Shown here: piece by piece, positions 1 through 6,980 of the stretch
Numbering within the stretch: position 1 is the stretch's first letter
Layout: the number at the start of each line of letters is the position of its first letter
From: Acidimicrobiaceae bacterium
GTDB taxonomy: Bacteria > Actinomycetota > Acidimicrobiia > Acidimicrobiales > Bog-793
Direction: 5' to 3'
Length of the DNA: 29,069 nt
Assembly (NCBI GenBank): GCA_027306715.1
Contig: DAHUZG010000452.1
Coordinates: 1 to 29,069 of the forward strand
Made by a program: the position numbers and the translations under genes
The notes under the pieces: model-generated
The model's input: the letters and a program-made list of their open reading frames with translations, nothing else
The model's database searches: none
Told to the model about the DNA's origin: nothing

Positions 1-1
1 C

Positions 2-79
2 GCCGCCAAGGAGCGGATCCGCGCCACGACCGAGGAGCTTGTCGCCGAGCGGTCAGACGTCGAGGACCTCCTCGGCTGA
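2..79 (+). CDS. C-terminal end of an unidentified protein (partial)
   Basis: An open frame runs in from the left edge and ends at a TGA (77-79). Only 25 residues remain, ending in RSDVEDLLG. They are charged and helix-like, and every codon ends in G or C as in neighbouring genes except the last sense codons. The piece is too short to name a family. Frame choice rests on codon usage and the natural stop. Confidence 0.4.
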   Translation, partial: AAKERIRATTEELVAERSDVEDLLG

Positions 80-401
80 GGCGTCGGGGTGCCGGCGAGC
101 CTGCGGCGCGGGCAAGGGCTGTGAGAGGATGCGGCGCCGCATCGACCGAAACCGGTGCAGCTCGGGGGCGCCTCAACGGCCGGCGAATCCACGTCACGCG
201 ATGCTGGCCGGTCAGCTGTCGCGGGCCAGCTCAGAGCTGGCATGCGCGTGCAGCTGCGCTTCTTGCGCGAGCAGTGGACCCTTGACCTCGGGTGGCCCTG
301 AAGATAGACACTGGTTTGTCACGAGCAGTTCGTGAAGGCCGCGAGCCGACGGCGCCTCGGCGCTGGCGACCCTCGGTTCTTGCAACGGGAAAGGGGCGCG
401 C
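80..401. other. Intergenic region with two perfect inverted repeats
   Basis: This 322-base stretch has no convincing gene. It holds a 16-bp perfect palindrome at 128-143 (arm GATGCGGC) and an inverted repeat at 225-241 (arm GCCAGCTC, one-base spacer). The second lies about 40 bases upstream of the -35 box of the next gene, so it could be an operator. The first could belong to the end of the upstream gene. Small ORFs in the region have coding-unlike composition. Confidence 0.45.
282..310 (+). promoter_or_regulatory. Sigma-70-type promoter of the secreted protein gene
   Basis: A -35 box TTGACC (282-287), a spacer of exactly 17 bases and a -10 box TAGACA (305-310) make the best housekeeping-type promoter in the window. 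Transcription would begin near 317, giving a leader of about 85 bases before the ATG at 402. Confidence 0.5.
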
Positions 402-2273
402 ATGATCCGTTGGCTCGACAGGCGTCGCACGAGATGGCTGCACCTCGCGTCACTGTTGGTGGTGGTGCTCGGCCTCGGAGGCCTGCTGGTGCTCCAGCCT
501 GGCAGTGCGGCCCCGAGCTCGGCCGGCGCCAAGCTGGCGAGCACGTCGGCGCCGTCGGTGCCGGCGCAGGGGGATCTTGACTGCAACGGCCAGAGCACCC
601 TGCAGAAGCCAGCCCGGGCCGACCTTCTCTGCGCCGACGTGCGCGGCATGCCGGGGGTCAGCAACGCCAACACCTGGGGCGGCAAGTTCTACGACAACGG
701 CCTCTACATCGGCCACGACGAGCCGAGCATCGCCTTTTTATCCAGCAGCCCCGGCTCGGGCAACCAGGTCACCTGGGGCGAGACGTTGCCCGTCGATCCG
801 TCGGCGCCGCCGACGGTGGCGGTGCCGGGCCGCGACATCTCCCACAACTACGAGCTCTCACCGGCGCTGTGGTACGGCATGGCGATCTGCGACTCGCTCT
901 CGTACCCGCAGCTGCCGTGCACGCCGAACAGCGACGCCAACGCACCCGCCTGCACGCTCGCGTTCAACTGCAGCCCGAACACCTACCCAGGCGCCGGATC
1001 CGCCTTCATGGAGCTGCAGTTCTACCCGCCCGGCTCGCCGCCGTTCATCGACAACGTCAGCTGTGACCCGACCCACTGGTGCGCGGCGCTGAACATCGAC
1101 AGCCTCGAGTGCACCTACGGCTACGCGGTCTGCAACGGCGGCTGCATCGAGCCGGTCAACTTCGCGTTCGTCCAGACCAACGGGGTGCCGACGGGGCCGC
1201 CGTCGCCACAGGACGCGGTGCCGGACCAGACCTTCGTCCCGAACACCAGCACGCTGCTCATGAACCCGGGGGACAAGATCGTCGTCCACATGGGCGACGC
1301 CCCAGCACCGCCAGACACTGCTGCAGGGATACCTCCCGGCAATGCCTTCGAGGTCACCGTCGACGACCTGACGACGCACCAGAGCGGCTACATGCAGGCC
1401 TCGGCGGCGAACGGGTTCATGAACACCTCGATCGTCGACTGCTCCGGCACGCCGAACAACTTCGAGCCCGAGTACAGCACGGCCTCGCAGAAGAACATCG
1501 TCCCGTGGGCGGCGAACACCGGTGACATCAGCACCGCTGTCGAGACCGGTCACTTCACCCCGTGCACCTCGGTGAGCAACCCGATCACCAATTACGCCGA
1601 CCCGGCCGACCCGACCTCCAGCACCTGCAACGGCCCCTACGAGACGAGCACCGATCAGGGCACCGCCGAGACGAGCGACGCCTTGTGCTACCCGGCGAAC
1701 GACACGCACACCGTCTACGCCGGCGCGGGCAGCCCCGTCGTCGGGGCGCCGATAGCCAACTGCCTCGACGACCTGTTGCAGAACGGCGACCTCGACTTCG
1801 ACGGCTCGCCGTACCGCACGGAGTGGCCCACCGGCACCCAGCCGAGCACGCAGCTGCCGTCGAGCTTCGTGCAGTCCGCACCGACGACGGTCAACGGGTC
1901 GGGCTACCCACAGCTGTTCTTCCAGACCGATGTGGCGCTCAGCGAGTCGAGTTGCACGCCGACCACGCTGAGCGGCTGCACGGTGCCGCCATCGGGGACC
2001 GAGGTCGCCCAGCCGGGCAACACCGCTTTCTACCCGTACTGGAGCGCCGTGTTCTCCGGCGGCGGCGGCGACTCACAGGTCACCTCGCTCGACGGCCGCC
2101 ACGGCAGGCCGCGGCCGAGCTGCAGTTTCGCCTTCGGCAACGTCAGCGTCGCGGGTGCGCTCAACTTCGGCAAGGACGCCCAGTACGGGTCGAACCAGTA
2201 CGGGGCGCTCGGCTATCCGCAGTTCATCAGCCCGGTGATGCCGAACGTCTGCAGCACCGGCGAGCGCCGCTGA
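402..2273 (+). CDS. Large secreted protein of an uncharacterised family
   Basis: The 623-residue protein begins with a typical export signal: arginine-rich residues 1-12, a hydrophobic stretch at about 14-32 and a small-residue cleavage region near 34-38. The mature part has no membrane segment and is rich in Cys, Pro, Asn, Ser and Thr, suggesting an extracellular disulfide-bonded protein. Recognisable blocks include YIGHDEPS, FMELQFYPPG, WCAALNIDSL and FDGSPYRTEWP. From memory these recur in unnamed secreted proteins of soil bacteria; I cannot assign an activity. The ATG at 402 follows GAAAGGGG at good distance. The gene is alone on the plus strand, with a promoter at 282-310 and a terminator-like hairpin at 2294-2331. 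A binding or structural role is as likely as an enzymatic one. Confidence 0.85.
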   Translation: MIRWLDRRRTRWLHLASLLVVVLGLGGLLVLQPGSAAPSSAGAKLASTSAPSVPAQGDLDCNGQSTLQKPARADLLCADVRGMPGVSNANTWGGKFYDNGLYIGHDEPSIAFLSSSPGSGNQVTWGETLPVDPSAPPTVAVPGRDISHNYELSPALWYGMAICDSLSYPQLPCTPNSDANAPACTLAFNCSPNTYPGAGSAFMELQFYPPGSPPFIDNVSCDPTHWCAALNIDSLECTYGYAVCNGGCIEPVNFAFVQTNGVPTGPPSPQDAVPDQTFVPNTSTLLMNPGDKIVVHMGDAPAPPDTAAGIPPGNAFEVTVDDLTTHQSGYMQASAANGFMNTSIVDCSGTPNNFEPEYSTASQKNIVPWAANTGDISTAVETGHFTPCTSVSNPITNYADPADPTSSTCNGPYETSTDQGTAETSDALCYPANDTHTVYAGAGSPVVGAPIANCLDDLLQNGDLDFDGSPYRTEWPTGTQPSTQLPSSFVQSAPTTVNGSGYPQLFFQTDVALSESSCTPTTLSGCTVPPSGTEVAQPGNTAFYPYWSAVFSGGGGDSQVTSLDGRHGRPRPSCSFAFGNVSVAGALNFGKDAQYGSNQYGALGYPQFISPVMPNVCSTGERR

Positions 2274-2293
2274 GCTCGCGGTGAGCCGGCGAC

Positions 2294-2331
2294 GGCCGGT
2301 GGGCTGCTGCGACTGCAGCGGCTCACCGGCC
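2294..2331. terminator. Two-tier hairpin between converging genes
   Basis: Outer arms GGCCGGTG and CACCGGCC enclose a symmetric GGCT/GGCT internal loop, an inner stem GCTGC/GCAGC and a GACT loop. It lies between the plus-strand secreted protein gene and the minus-strand DUF4331 operon and can fold from either strand. No T-tract follows, which is common in high-GC actinobacteria. Confidence 0.55.
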
Positions 2332-2518
2332 GGTCGGCCACACAAGAGCTGATCTGGCGGCGGTAGGCCCCCGCCCTCGTCGTCGGAGAGCACGAGCCGA
2401 GGCCGGCGTCGATCGGTGCCGCCGGCGAGCGATCCCCCGGCGAGCGATCCCCACGCGGAGCCTGACTGCCGCGGGCCCGGAACCTGCCGCGTGGCTTGCT
2501 CGAAGCGCGCCTTGGGCC

Positions 2519-2857
2519 TCAGCCCCCCAGATGCACCTCGCTCACCTCGCCCCCTCGTACGGTGACGAGGTCGTCGAGAGCGGTGAGGCGGTAGCTGCCG
2601 GCCGGCACGGCCGGGTACACCGCCGCGTAGCAGCTCATGGCGCCGACGTCGCGCCGCCGGACAGCGCTGTGGACGAAGGGATGCGTCGAGCCGGCGGGAT
2701 AGAGGTCGATCTCTCGCCCGTCGAGATGGGGCGGGACGTAAAGAACGATCGCCCCCACGTCCTTACCGATGTCCAGCACGACTGTCGCCTCTCCGCTCGG
2801 CGGAAGGGCGTGCTCGCGAGGAAGGGCGTGCTCGTGCAGAAGGGCGTGCTCGCGCAT
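2519..2857 (-). CDS. Small protein of the DUF4331 operon, hypothetical
   Basis: This 112-residue protein has no signal peptide or membrane segment. It starts with three hexapeptides of the type [R/H]EHAL[L/P], encoded by an 18-bp triplication, then continues with a body containing LDIGKDVGAIVLYV, GREIDLYP, SCYAAVYPAVPAGSYRLTAL and a Val-rich C-terminus, which looks beta-stranded. I recall similar small proteins next to DUF4331 genes in other actinobacteria, but no function. Its ATG overlaps the DUF4331 stop codon (TGATG), so translational coupling is likely. The His- and Glu-rich repeat head could bind metal, but that is speculation. Confidence 0.7.
   Translation of the reverse strand: MREHALLHEHALPREHALPPSGEATVVLDIGKDVGAIVLYVPPHLDGREIDLYPAGSTHPFVHSAVRRRDVGAMSCYAAVYPAVPAGSYRLTALDDLVTVRGGEVSEVHLGG
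2804..2857 (-). repeat. 18-bp tandem triplication at a gene start
   Basis: Three direct copies beginning AAGGGCGTGCTCG lie at 2804-2821, 2822-2839 and 2840-2857, differing only in the last few bases. They encode the repeated hexapeptides of the small protein, and the last copy ends exactly at its start codon, overlapping the end of the DUF4331 gene. Confidence 0.8.
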
Positions 2858-4248
2858 CAGCCCGCCTGTGACGCCGCGGTCGGGTAGTCGTAGCCGCTGT
2901 AGGGGACCCCGAGGTAGGGGAAGTCGTGCAGCAGCTCGAGGCCGGTGCCGTCGAGCCCGTCGCTCACCGCGGCGATCGCCTTGTCCGGCGTGAACGACTT
3001 GTCGACCAGCGGGATCGTCGCCCCGGCCACCGCCGCGAGCTCGATGCTGACGACGTCGTCGGTGACCCGGCGCCCGTTCGGGAATCCGGCGACGTCCCCC
3101 CCGACCACGCCCAGCGCGTTCGGCTTCGCGGCCGGCTCGATCGCCACGTTCAGCCGGAGCATGTCGGCCTGGGTGGTCCCGGTGAAGGTGGAGAAGCTCG
3201 GCCCGACGACGCCGGGTGGAATGCCGGTGAGCAGGATGGCCTCGAGGTCGGCGCGCGGCTTGCTATAGGCAGCCAGGTTCGGGAAGGCGCCGGGGTAGAG
3301 CACGTTCAGCAGCCCGGCGAGCTCTGGCATGGCGATGCCGCCGGCGAACCGCGAATCTCCCGAAGGGGGCTGGCTGTTCCAGTAGTCCTTCTTCGCCATC
3401 GGCACGAGCACCTCGTTGACGAGCGGGTTGCCGAGGCGCGAGACCTGCGTCCAGGGGCCGGTCGTGATGCTCGGCTCGCCGTTGGCGCGCAGCACCCGCG
3501 CCCGCTGGCGGCTGGCCGTGGTCCAGACGCCGATCACGGCGTTCTTCGCCGTCGGGTCGCTCGGCGCCGGGCCGGCGGTGAGGTCGGCGATCGGCACCTC
3601 GATGGCGATCGAGTGGACGTTGAGGAAGCGAGTCGTGTTGACGCCCTTGGTCGCCTTGAGGGCCGGCAGCCCGAAGGTGTTGTGCAGGTTGGCGATCGGC
3701 CTCAGGTCGCCGAGGTCGAAGATGGCGCCGAGGTCGACGTAGAAGGCATCGGCGCGCTGGCCGGCGAAGACCCGCCGTCGGCCGGGAAGCGCGTGCACCG
3801 CCTTGCCGGCGAGCTTGGGGTAGTCAGGCGTCGACAGCGGGCCGATGTTGCACGGCGGGCAGGGGAGCTTCCTGGCGAGCGTCTCGACCTTGCCGCCTGC
3901 CACCCGCTCGACGGAGAAGAACTGCTTTCGGTTCCAGTACTTGGAGTCGAGGCTCTCGATCGGTCCGACGTTGTAGAGGAAGGTGCCGGGCACCGTCACC
4001 TCGCTCGTGAAGCGAAAGCGGTAGGTGATGTCGGCCTCGGCGTTGCCGGCGTTGGAGACGTTGATGTCGTAGAGGACGTCCTCGCCGAACTCGTAGAAGT
4101 TCGGGCCGGCGGCAGGGCCTTCGAGCGGGACGTAGTTGGCGATGATGGTCACCATCCCGGGGTTCTCCGGGCTGACGAAGGCATAGAGGTCGGTCGAGTC
4201 AGCGACCGGGTCCTTCGAGATCTCCGGGGCTTCGCGATGAGACGACAT
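2857..4248 (-). CDS. DUF4331 family protein
   Basis: The 463-residue protein begins MSSHREAPEISKDPVADSTDLYAF, the hallmark start of DUF4331, whose members carry SSHREAP and a D-x-TD-[VL]Y-[AV]F block. Further family-like blocks are PNFYEFGEDVLYDINV, TYRFRF, a DAFYVDLGAIFDL segment and a C-terminal GRRVTDDVVSIEL. The biochemical role of the family is not known to me. It has no signal peptide of its own. The ATG at 4248 is chosen because GAGAGGAG precedes it and the family motif starts there; the frame stays open to 4500 but that part is antisense-like. It sits between a small Tat-signal protein upstream (13 bases) and a small protein downstream (one-base overlap), so all three are probably one operon. 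Confidence 0.88.
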   Translation of the reverse strand: MSSHREAPEISKDPVADSTDLYAFVSPENPGMVTIIANYVPLEGPAAGPNFYEFGEDVLYDINVSNAGNAEADITYRFRFTSEVTVPGTFLYNVGPIESLDSKYWNRKQFFSVERVAGGKVETLARKLPCPPCNIGPLSTPDYPKLAGKAVHALPGRRRVFAGQRADAFYVDLGAIFDLGDLRPIANLHNTFGLPALKATKGVNTTRFLNVHSIAIEVPIADLTAGPAPSDPTAKNAVIGVWTTASRQRARVLRANGEPSITTGPWTQVSRLGNPLVNEVLVPMAKKDYWNSQPPSGDSRFAGGIAMPELAGLLNVLYPGAFPNLAAYSKPRADLEAILLTGIPPGVVGPSFSTFTGTTQADMLRLNVAIEPAAKPNALGVVGGDVAGFPNGRRVTDDVVSIELAAVAGATIPLVDKSFTPDKAIAAVSDGLDGTGLELLHDFPYLGVPYSGYDYPTAASQAG

Positions 4249-4261
4249 GGCGGGACTCCTC

Positions 4262-4567
4262 TCAGTGCCGGAGCCCGGCCCGCACGAGGCGGGCGGCGAG
4301 CTGGTGGTCGGTGATGGTGACTTCGTGCTCGCCGGAAAAGACGGTGATCTTCCCGGCGGCGGCGTCACGCACCTGGGCGACGACCGCACCGGTGCTTTCG
4401 GGCTCGTCACCTCCGAGTGAGGTCGCGACCTCAAGACGGGCGGTGCTCGCACCGGCAGCGGGAGCCGCCAGGCCGGCCATTCCACCGGGGATCGCGGCAA
4501 CCGCGCCGACTGCGGCGGCGGTCACCCCCGCCTGCTTGAAAAAGGTTCGACGGCTGACGGGTTCCAT
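4262..4567 (-). CDS. Small Tat-signal protein, first gene of the DUF4331 operon
   Basis: The 101-residue product starts MEPVSRRTFFKQAG followed by an Ala/Gly-rich hydrophobic stretch to about residue 35. This is a twin-arginine (SRRTFFK) signal ending near an A-x-A site, so the mature part of about 65 residues should be exported folded. That part contains a short beta-like region (GKITVFSGEHEVTITDHQLA) and no cysteines. A GTG six bases upstream is in frame, but GAGGAGG lies at ideal distance from the ATG at 4567. The DUF4331 gene follows 13 bases downstream. Partnership with the DUF4331 protein is an inference from gene order. Confidence 0.75.
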   Translation of the reverse strand: MEPVSRRTFFKQAGVTAAAVGAVAAIPGGMAGLAAPAAGASTARLEVATSLGGDEPESTGAVVAQVRDAAAGKITVFSGEHEVTITDHQLAARLVRAGLRH

Positions 4568-4687
4568 CGGCACTGCCTCCTCTCGACGGCTGACCCCTCG
4601 GTCCGGCCGCGGGCGGCTCTTCTGCCGCCCACCCCTTCTACGGAGGCGAGCGAGGTGGCGGATGAGAGCGACCGGGAAGGCGTGGCC

Positions 4688-4717
4688 GGCCGGCCGGCTC
4701 AGCGGCGCCGGCCGGCC
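4688..4717 (-). terminator. GC hairpin across the stop codon of the peptidase C26 gene
   Basis: Perfect 11-bp arms GGCCGGCCGGC (4688-4698) and its complement (4707-4717) enclose an 8-base loop that contains the stop codon. It could end the rhomboid-C26 transcript. There is no T-tract. Confidence 0.4.
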
Positions 4718-5436
4718 TCTCCGGCGGCCCCCTCTCCGGCGGCGGTCACGAGCCAGCGGAACAGCCCCGGGTCCTCACGTTGCTCAGGGTGCCACTGGAC
4801 TGCCAGCAGGTTCGGCTCTGCCGGGTCCTCGAGCACTTCGACCGTCCCGTCGCTGGCCCAGGCGACGACCTCGAGGCCGTCGCCGACGCGATCGATCGCC
4901 TGATGATGGTGGCAGGCGACGACGGCGGTCACTGTGCCGAGCGCCCCGGCGAGCCGGCTCCCGGATTGCAGGGTGACAGGGGTATCGGCGAAGCCGTCAC
5001 CCTCGGGGGCGTGCCGGTCGTGCCCGATCACATCGGGCAGGTGCTGGTGGAGCGTGCCGCCGCGCACGACGTTGAGCAGCTGGGCGCCACGACAGACACA
5101 CAGCGTCGGCAGCCGGCGAGCGGCGGCGGCGGCCAGCAGGGCGCTCTCGAAGCGGTCGCGGGCCGCGTCGGCAACCTGGGTGCGCGGGTGACGGGCGGCA
5201 CCGTAGCGCAGCGGGTCGACGTCGGCTCCCCCGCAGAGGACCAGCCCGTCGAGCCGCGAGACGGTCGTCGCCGCGTCTGCGGCGCCGCCGGCGGGGGCAA
5301 GCAGCACCGGGGCCGCCCCGGCGGACACCACGCTGGTGACGTAGGCGCTCGGCACGAGCGCCGCCTCCGTGCGGCGCCCGGCGAAGCTGGCGGTCGTCTC
5401 GTACGCCGTGAGGCCTACGACGGGCCGGGGTCCCAC
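4699..5436 (-). CDS. Class I glutamine amidotransferase-like peptidase C26
   Basis: The 245-residue protein matches the peptidase C26 / PuuD group, which hydrolyses gamma-glutamyl amide bonds such as gamma-glutamyl-GABA. Visible motifs are GLVLCGGADVDP (about 64-75), the nucleophile elbow CVCRGAQLLNV with Cys115 before RG, GTLHQHLPD, the HHHQAID block (176-182) and QWHPE with His216 and Glu218. All catalytic positions are present. The GTG at 5436 is chosen because it starts 4 bases after the rhomboid stop and gives the family's usual N-terminus (PRPVVGLTAY); the frame is open further upstream to a TTG at 5523, but that would lie inside the rhomboid gene. Substrate is unknown: no puu or polyamine genes are nearby. 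Confidence 0.85.
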   Translation of the reverse strand: MGPRPVVGLTAYETTASFAGRRTEAALVPSAYVTSVVSAGAAPVLLAPAGGAADAATTVSRLDGLVLCGGADVDPLRYGAARHPRTQVADAARDRFESALLAAAAARRLPTLCVCRGAQLLNVVRGGTLHQHLPDVIGHDRHAPEGDGFADTPVTLQSGSRLAGALGTVTAVVACHHHQAIDRVGDGLEVVAWASDGTVEVLEDPAEPNLLAVQWHPEQREDPGLFRWLVTAAGEGAAGEAGRRR

Positions 5437-5440
5437 CCGC

Positions 5441-6226
5441 TCAGTGACCGCGCCCGCTCTCGCCAGGTCCGGGCAAGGTGAACAGCCCGGTCCGGCGGTC
5501 CGCCGAACCGGGCGTCGCTGCAAGACGACCTTGCGGTCCGGCGCCGGCCGGCCGGGGCTCGGGCGTCGCCGGGAAGCGCGGCGCGGCGCCGGCTGCGCCC
5601 GGCAGCGAGGACACGGCGCCGGGCGGCACCGCAGCTCGCCGGCGGCTGCGCCACAACCCAGCAGCGAGAATTCCGGCGAACAGCCCGAAGAGGTGATCCT
5701 GCCAGGAGACAGCCGGGTTGCCCGGCAGCAGCGCGGGAAGCGTCCACCAGTAGCCCACGCCGACGGCGACGGCTACAGCGAGCTCGAGCAGTCGCCGCTC
5801 GATCGCCCCGCGTGCGAGGAGGAAGCCGAGATAGCCGAAGACGACGCCGCTGGCACCGACGGTGTCGGTGTTGGACGGGCTGACCAGCCACACGCCGAGC
5901 CCGGCGACGACGATCACGAAAGCTGTCACGGCGAGGAAGCGCCGGAGACCAGCGAGCGCCACGAGCAGCCCGAGCACGAACAGCGGGGGAGTGTTCGACT
6001 CGATGTGCGTCCAGCTGACATGGAGGAACGGAGCGCTCAAGATGTCGCCGAGCCTGCTCAAAGAGCGCGGCACGATGCCGAAGCGCAACAGCGAGTAGTG
6101 CGTCGCCACGTCGACCAGCTGCACCGCCCAGAGCACGGCGACGAAGCCAACCATGATCAGCGCGGCGTTCCGCCAGGTGCGCAAAGCCGCCGAGCGAACG
6201 CCCCCCGCAGCCGACCGACTCGACAC
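5441..6226 (-). CDS. Rhomboid family intramembrane serine protease
   Basis: The 261-residue membrane protein has the rhomboid signature: FLHVSWTHIESN (67-78, with the conserved His and Asn), GASG with the catalytic Ser126 and the second catalytic His178 in SWQDHLFG. About six hydrophobic segments lie between residues 20 and 190, followed by a disordered Arg/Pro/Ala-rich cytoplasmic tail of about 70 residues. It should cleave transmembrane helices of unknown client proteins. The start is a GTG preceded by GGAGGA at 4 bases. The C26 peptidase starts next to its stop codon, so the two genes are probably co-translated. Confidence 0.88.
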   Translation of the reverse strand: MSSRSAAGGVRSAALRTWRNAALIMVGFVAVLWAVQLVDVATHYSLLRFGIVPRSLSRLGDILSAPFLHVSWTHIESNTPPLFVLGLLVALAGLRRFLAVTAFVIVVAGLGVWLVSPSNTDTVGASGVVFGYLGFLLARGAIERRLLELAVAVAVGVGYWWTLPALLPGNPAVSWQDHLFGLFAGILAAGLWRSRRRAAVPPGAVSSLPGAAGAAPRFPATPEPRPAGAGPQGRLAATPGSADRRTGLFTLPGPGESGRGH

Positions 6227-6510
6227 CGAGTCCTCCGTCCGCCCTGCGCCCGTGTGCAGGCGCGGCCCCTGCTGGCTGAGGCCCGGCCCTGTCGAGAGGA
6301 GCCTGCCTGAGCCGGACCCTTGACGAGAGGCCCCGCCGGGCTACCCGGCTCGAAACGCCTCCGCGAAACGCCTCCGCGAGGCCGACGCTAAACGCCTCCG
6401 CGAAACGCCGCCGCGAGGCCGACGCTATCAGCCACGCCTGAGCGCCCGCTCGCAGCGCCCGGCTCGCGCGCTGTCCCGACGCGGTGCGGGGCGGCTCCGG
6501 CGCCGAGCCC
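6227..6510. other. Intergenic region between the rhomboid and SCP2-like genes
   Basis: This 284-base gap holds the rhomboid ribosome-binding site at its left end and a 37-bp tandem duplication at 6353-6426. No coding frame or RNA gene is evident. Both flanking genes are on the minus strand, so it must contain the end of the sdh-SCP2 transcript and the promoter of the rhomboid gene, but I cannot place either with confidence. Confidence 0.5.
6353..6426. repeat. 37-bp tandem duplication
   Basis: Copies at 6353-6389 and 6390-6426 differ at one base. Each copy itself contains two 13-bp units AAACGCCTCCGCG (the second unit of copy two has G for T) plus AGGCCGACGCT. It lies in non-coding DNA. Confidence 0.85.
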
Positions 6511-6975
6511 TCAGCCCCGGCGCGGGGCGAGCGCGGCGATCAGGTCCTGGGCCTCGACGAGCGCATTGGCATCGCCGTGGACCTTGATTCGCCCCGAGGC
6601 GAGCAGCGCGCCGACCTCGACCTCCCCGCCGGCTAGGGCCCTGGCGGCGTCGTAGTCGGTGACCAGGACGACATCTGCTCCCTCCGTCGAGCCGCGGCGC
6701 ACCTCAGGCTCTCCCTCGCCGATGACGATGAGATACCGAACCACCCCGCCGTCGCCGCCCCTGCCGCCGCCGCTGGTCGCCGGGACGCCGGTGACCACCT
6801 GGCCGAGCGCCAGCCGCCGCCGGCCCGTCTCCTCGCCGTCGCCCTGGGCGGCGCCGGGCGAGCCGGCTCGCTCGCCGACGGCGCGCAAGGAACGCTCGAG
6901 GTTCTTCAACCAGCCTTCTGAGAACAGCTCGGCGCCGCCCCCGGCCCCCTCACCGCCGCCGCCACCGGACGGCAC
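6511..6975 (-). CDS. SCP2-like sterol/lipid-carrier domain protein
   Basis: The 154-residue protein has a Gly-rich head (1-15), a helix FSEGWLKNLERSLRAVG and a C-terminal half typical of small actinobacterial SCP2 proteins: RYLIVIGEGEPEVRRG, ADVVLVTDYDAARALAGGE and LLASGRIKVHGDANALVEAQDLI. SCP2 domains bind hydrophobic ligands such as acyl chains in a tunnel. The middle (about 40-75) is Gly/Arg-rich and probably flexible. The GTG start at 6975 lies 5 bases after the sdhB stop, so it is likely the last gene of the sdh operon. A direct role with the complex, for example in lipid or quinone handling, is only an inference. Confidence 0.7.
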   Translation of the reverse strand: MPSGGGGGEGAGGGAELFSEGWLKNLERSLRAVGERAGSPGAAQGDGEETGRRRLALGQVVTGVPATSGGGRGGDGGVVRYLIVIGEGEPEVRRGSTEGADVVLVTDYDAARALAGGEVEVGALLASGRIKVHGDANALVEAQDLIAALAPRRG

Positions 6976-6980
6976 GGGAG

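Noticed and set aside
2926..4314. Long plus-strand open frame (462 codons) opposite the DUF4331 gene
   Set aside because: It is Arg/Glu/Val/Asp-rich in the way typical of antisense frames in high-GC DNA and has no family motif, while the minus strand encodes a clear DUF4331 protein with a ribosome-binding site.
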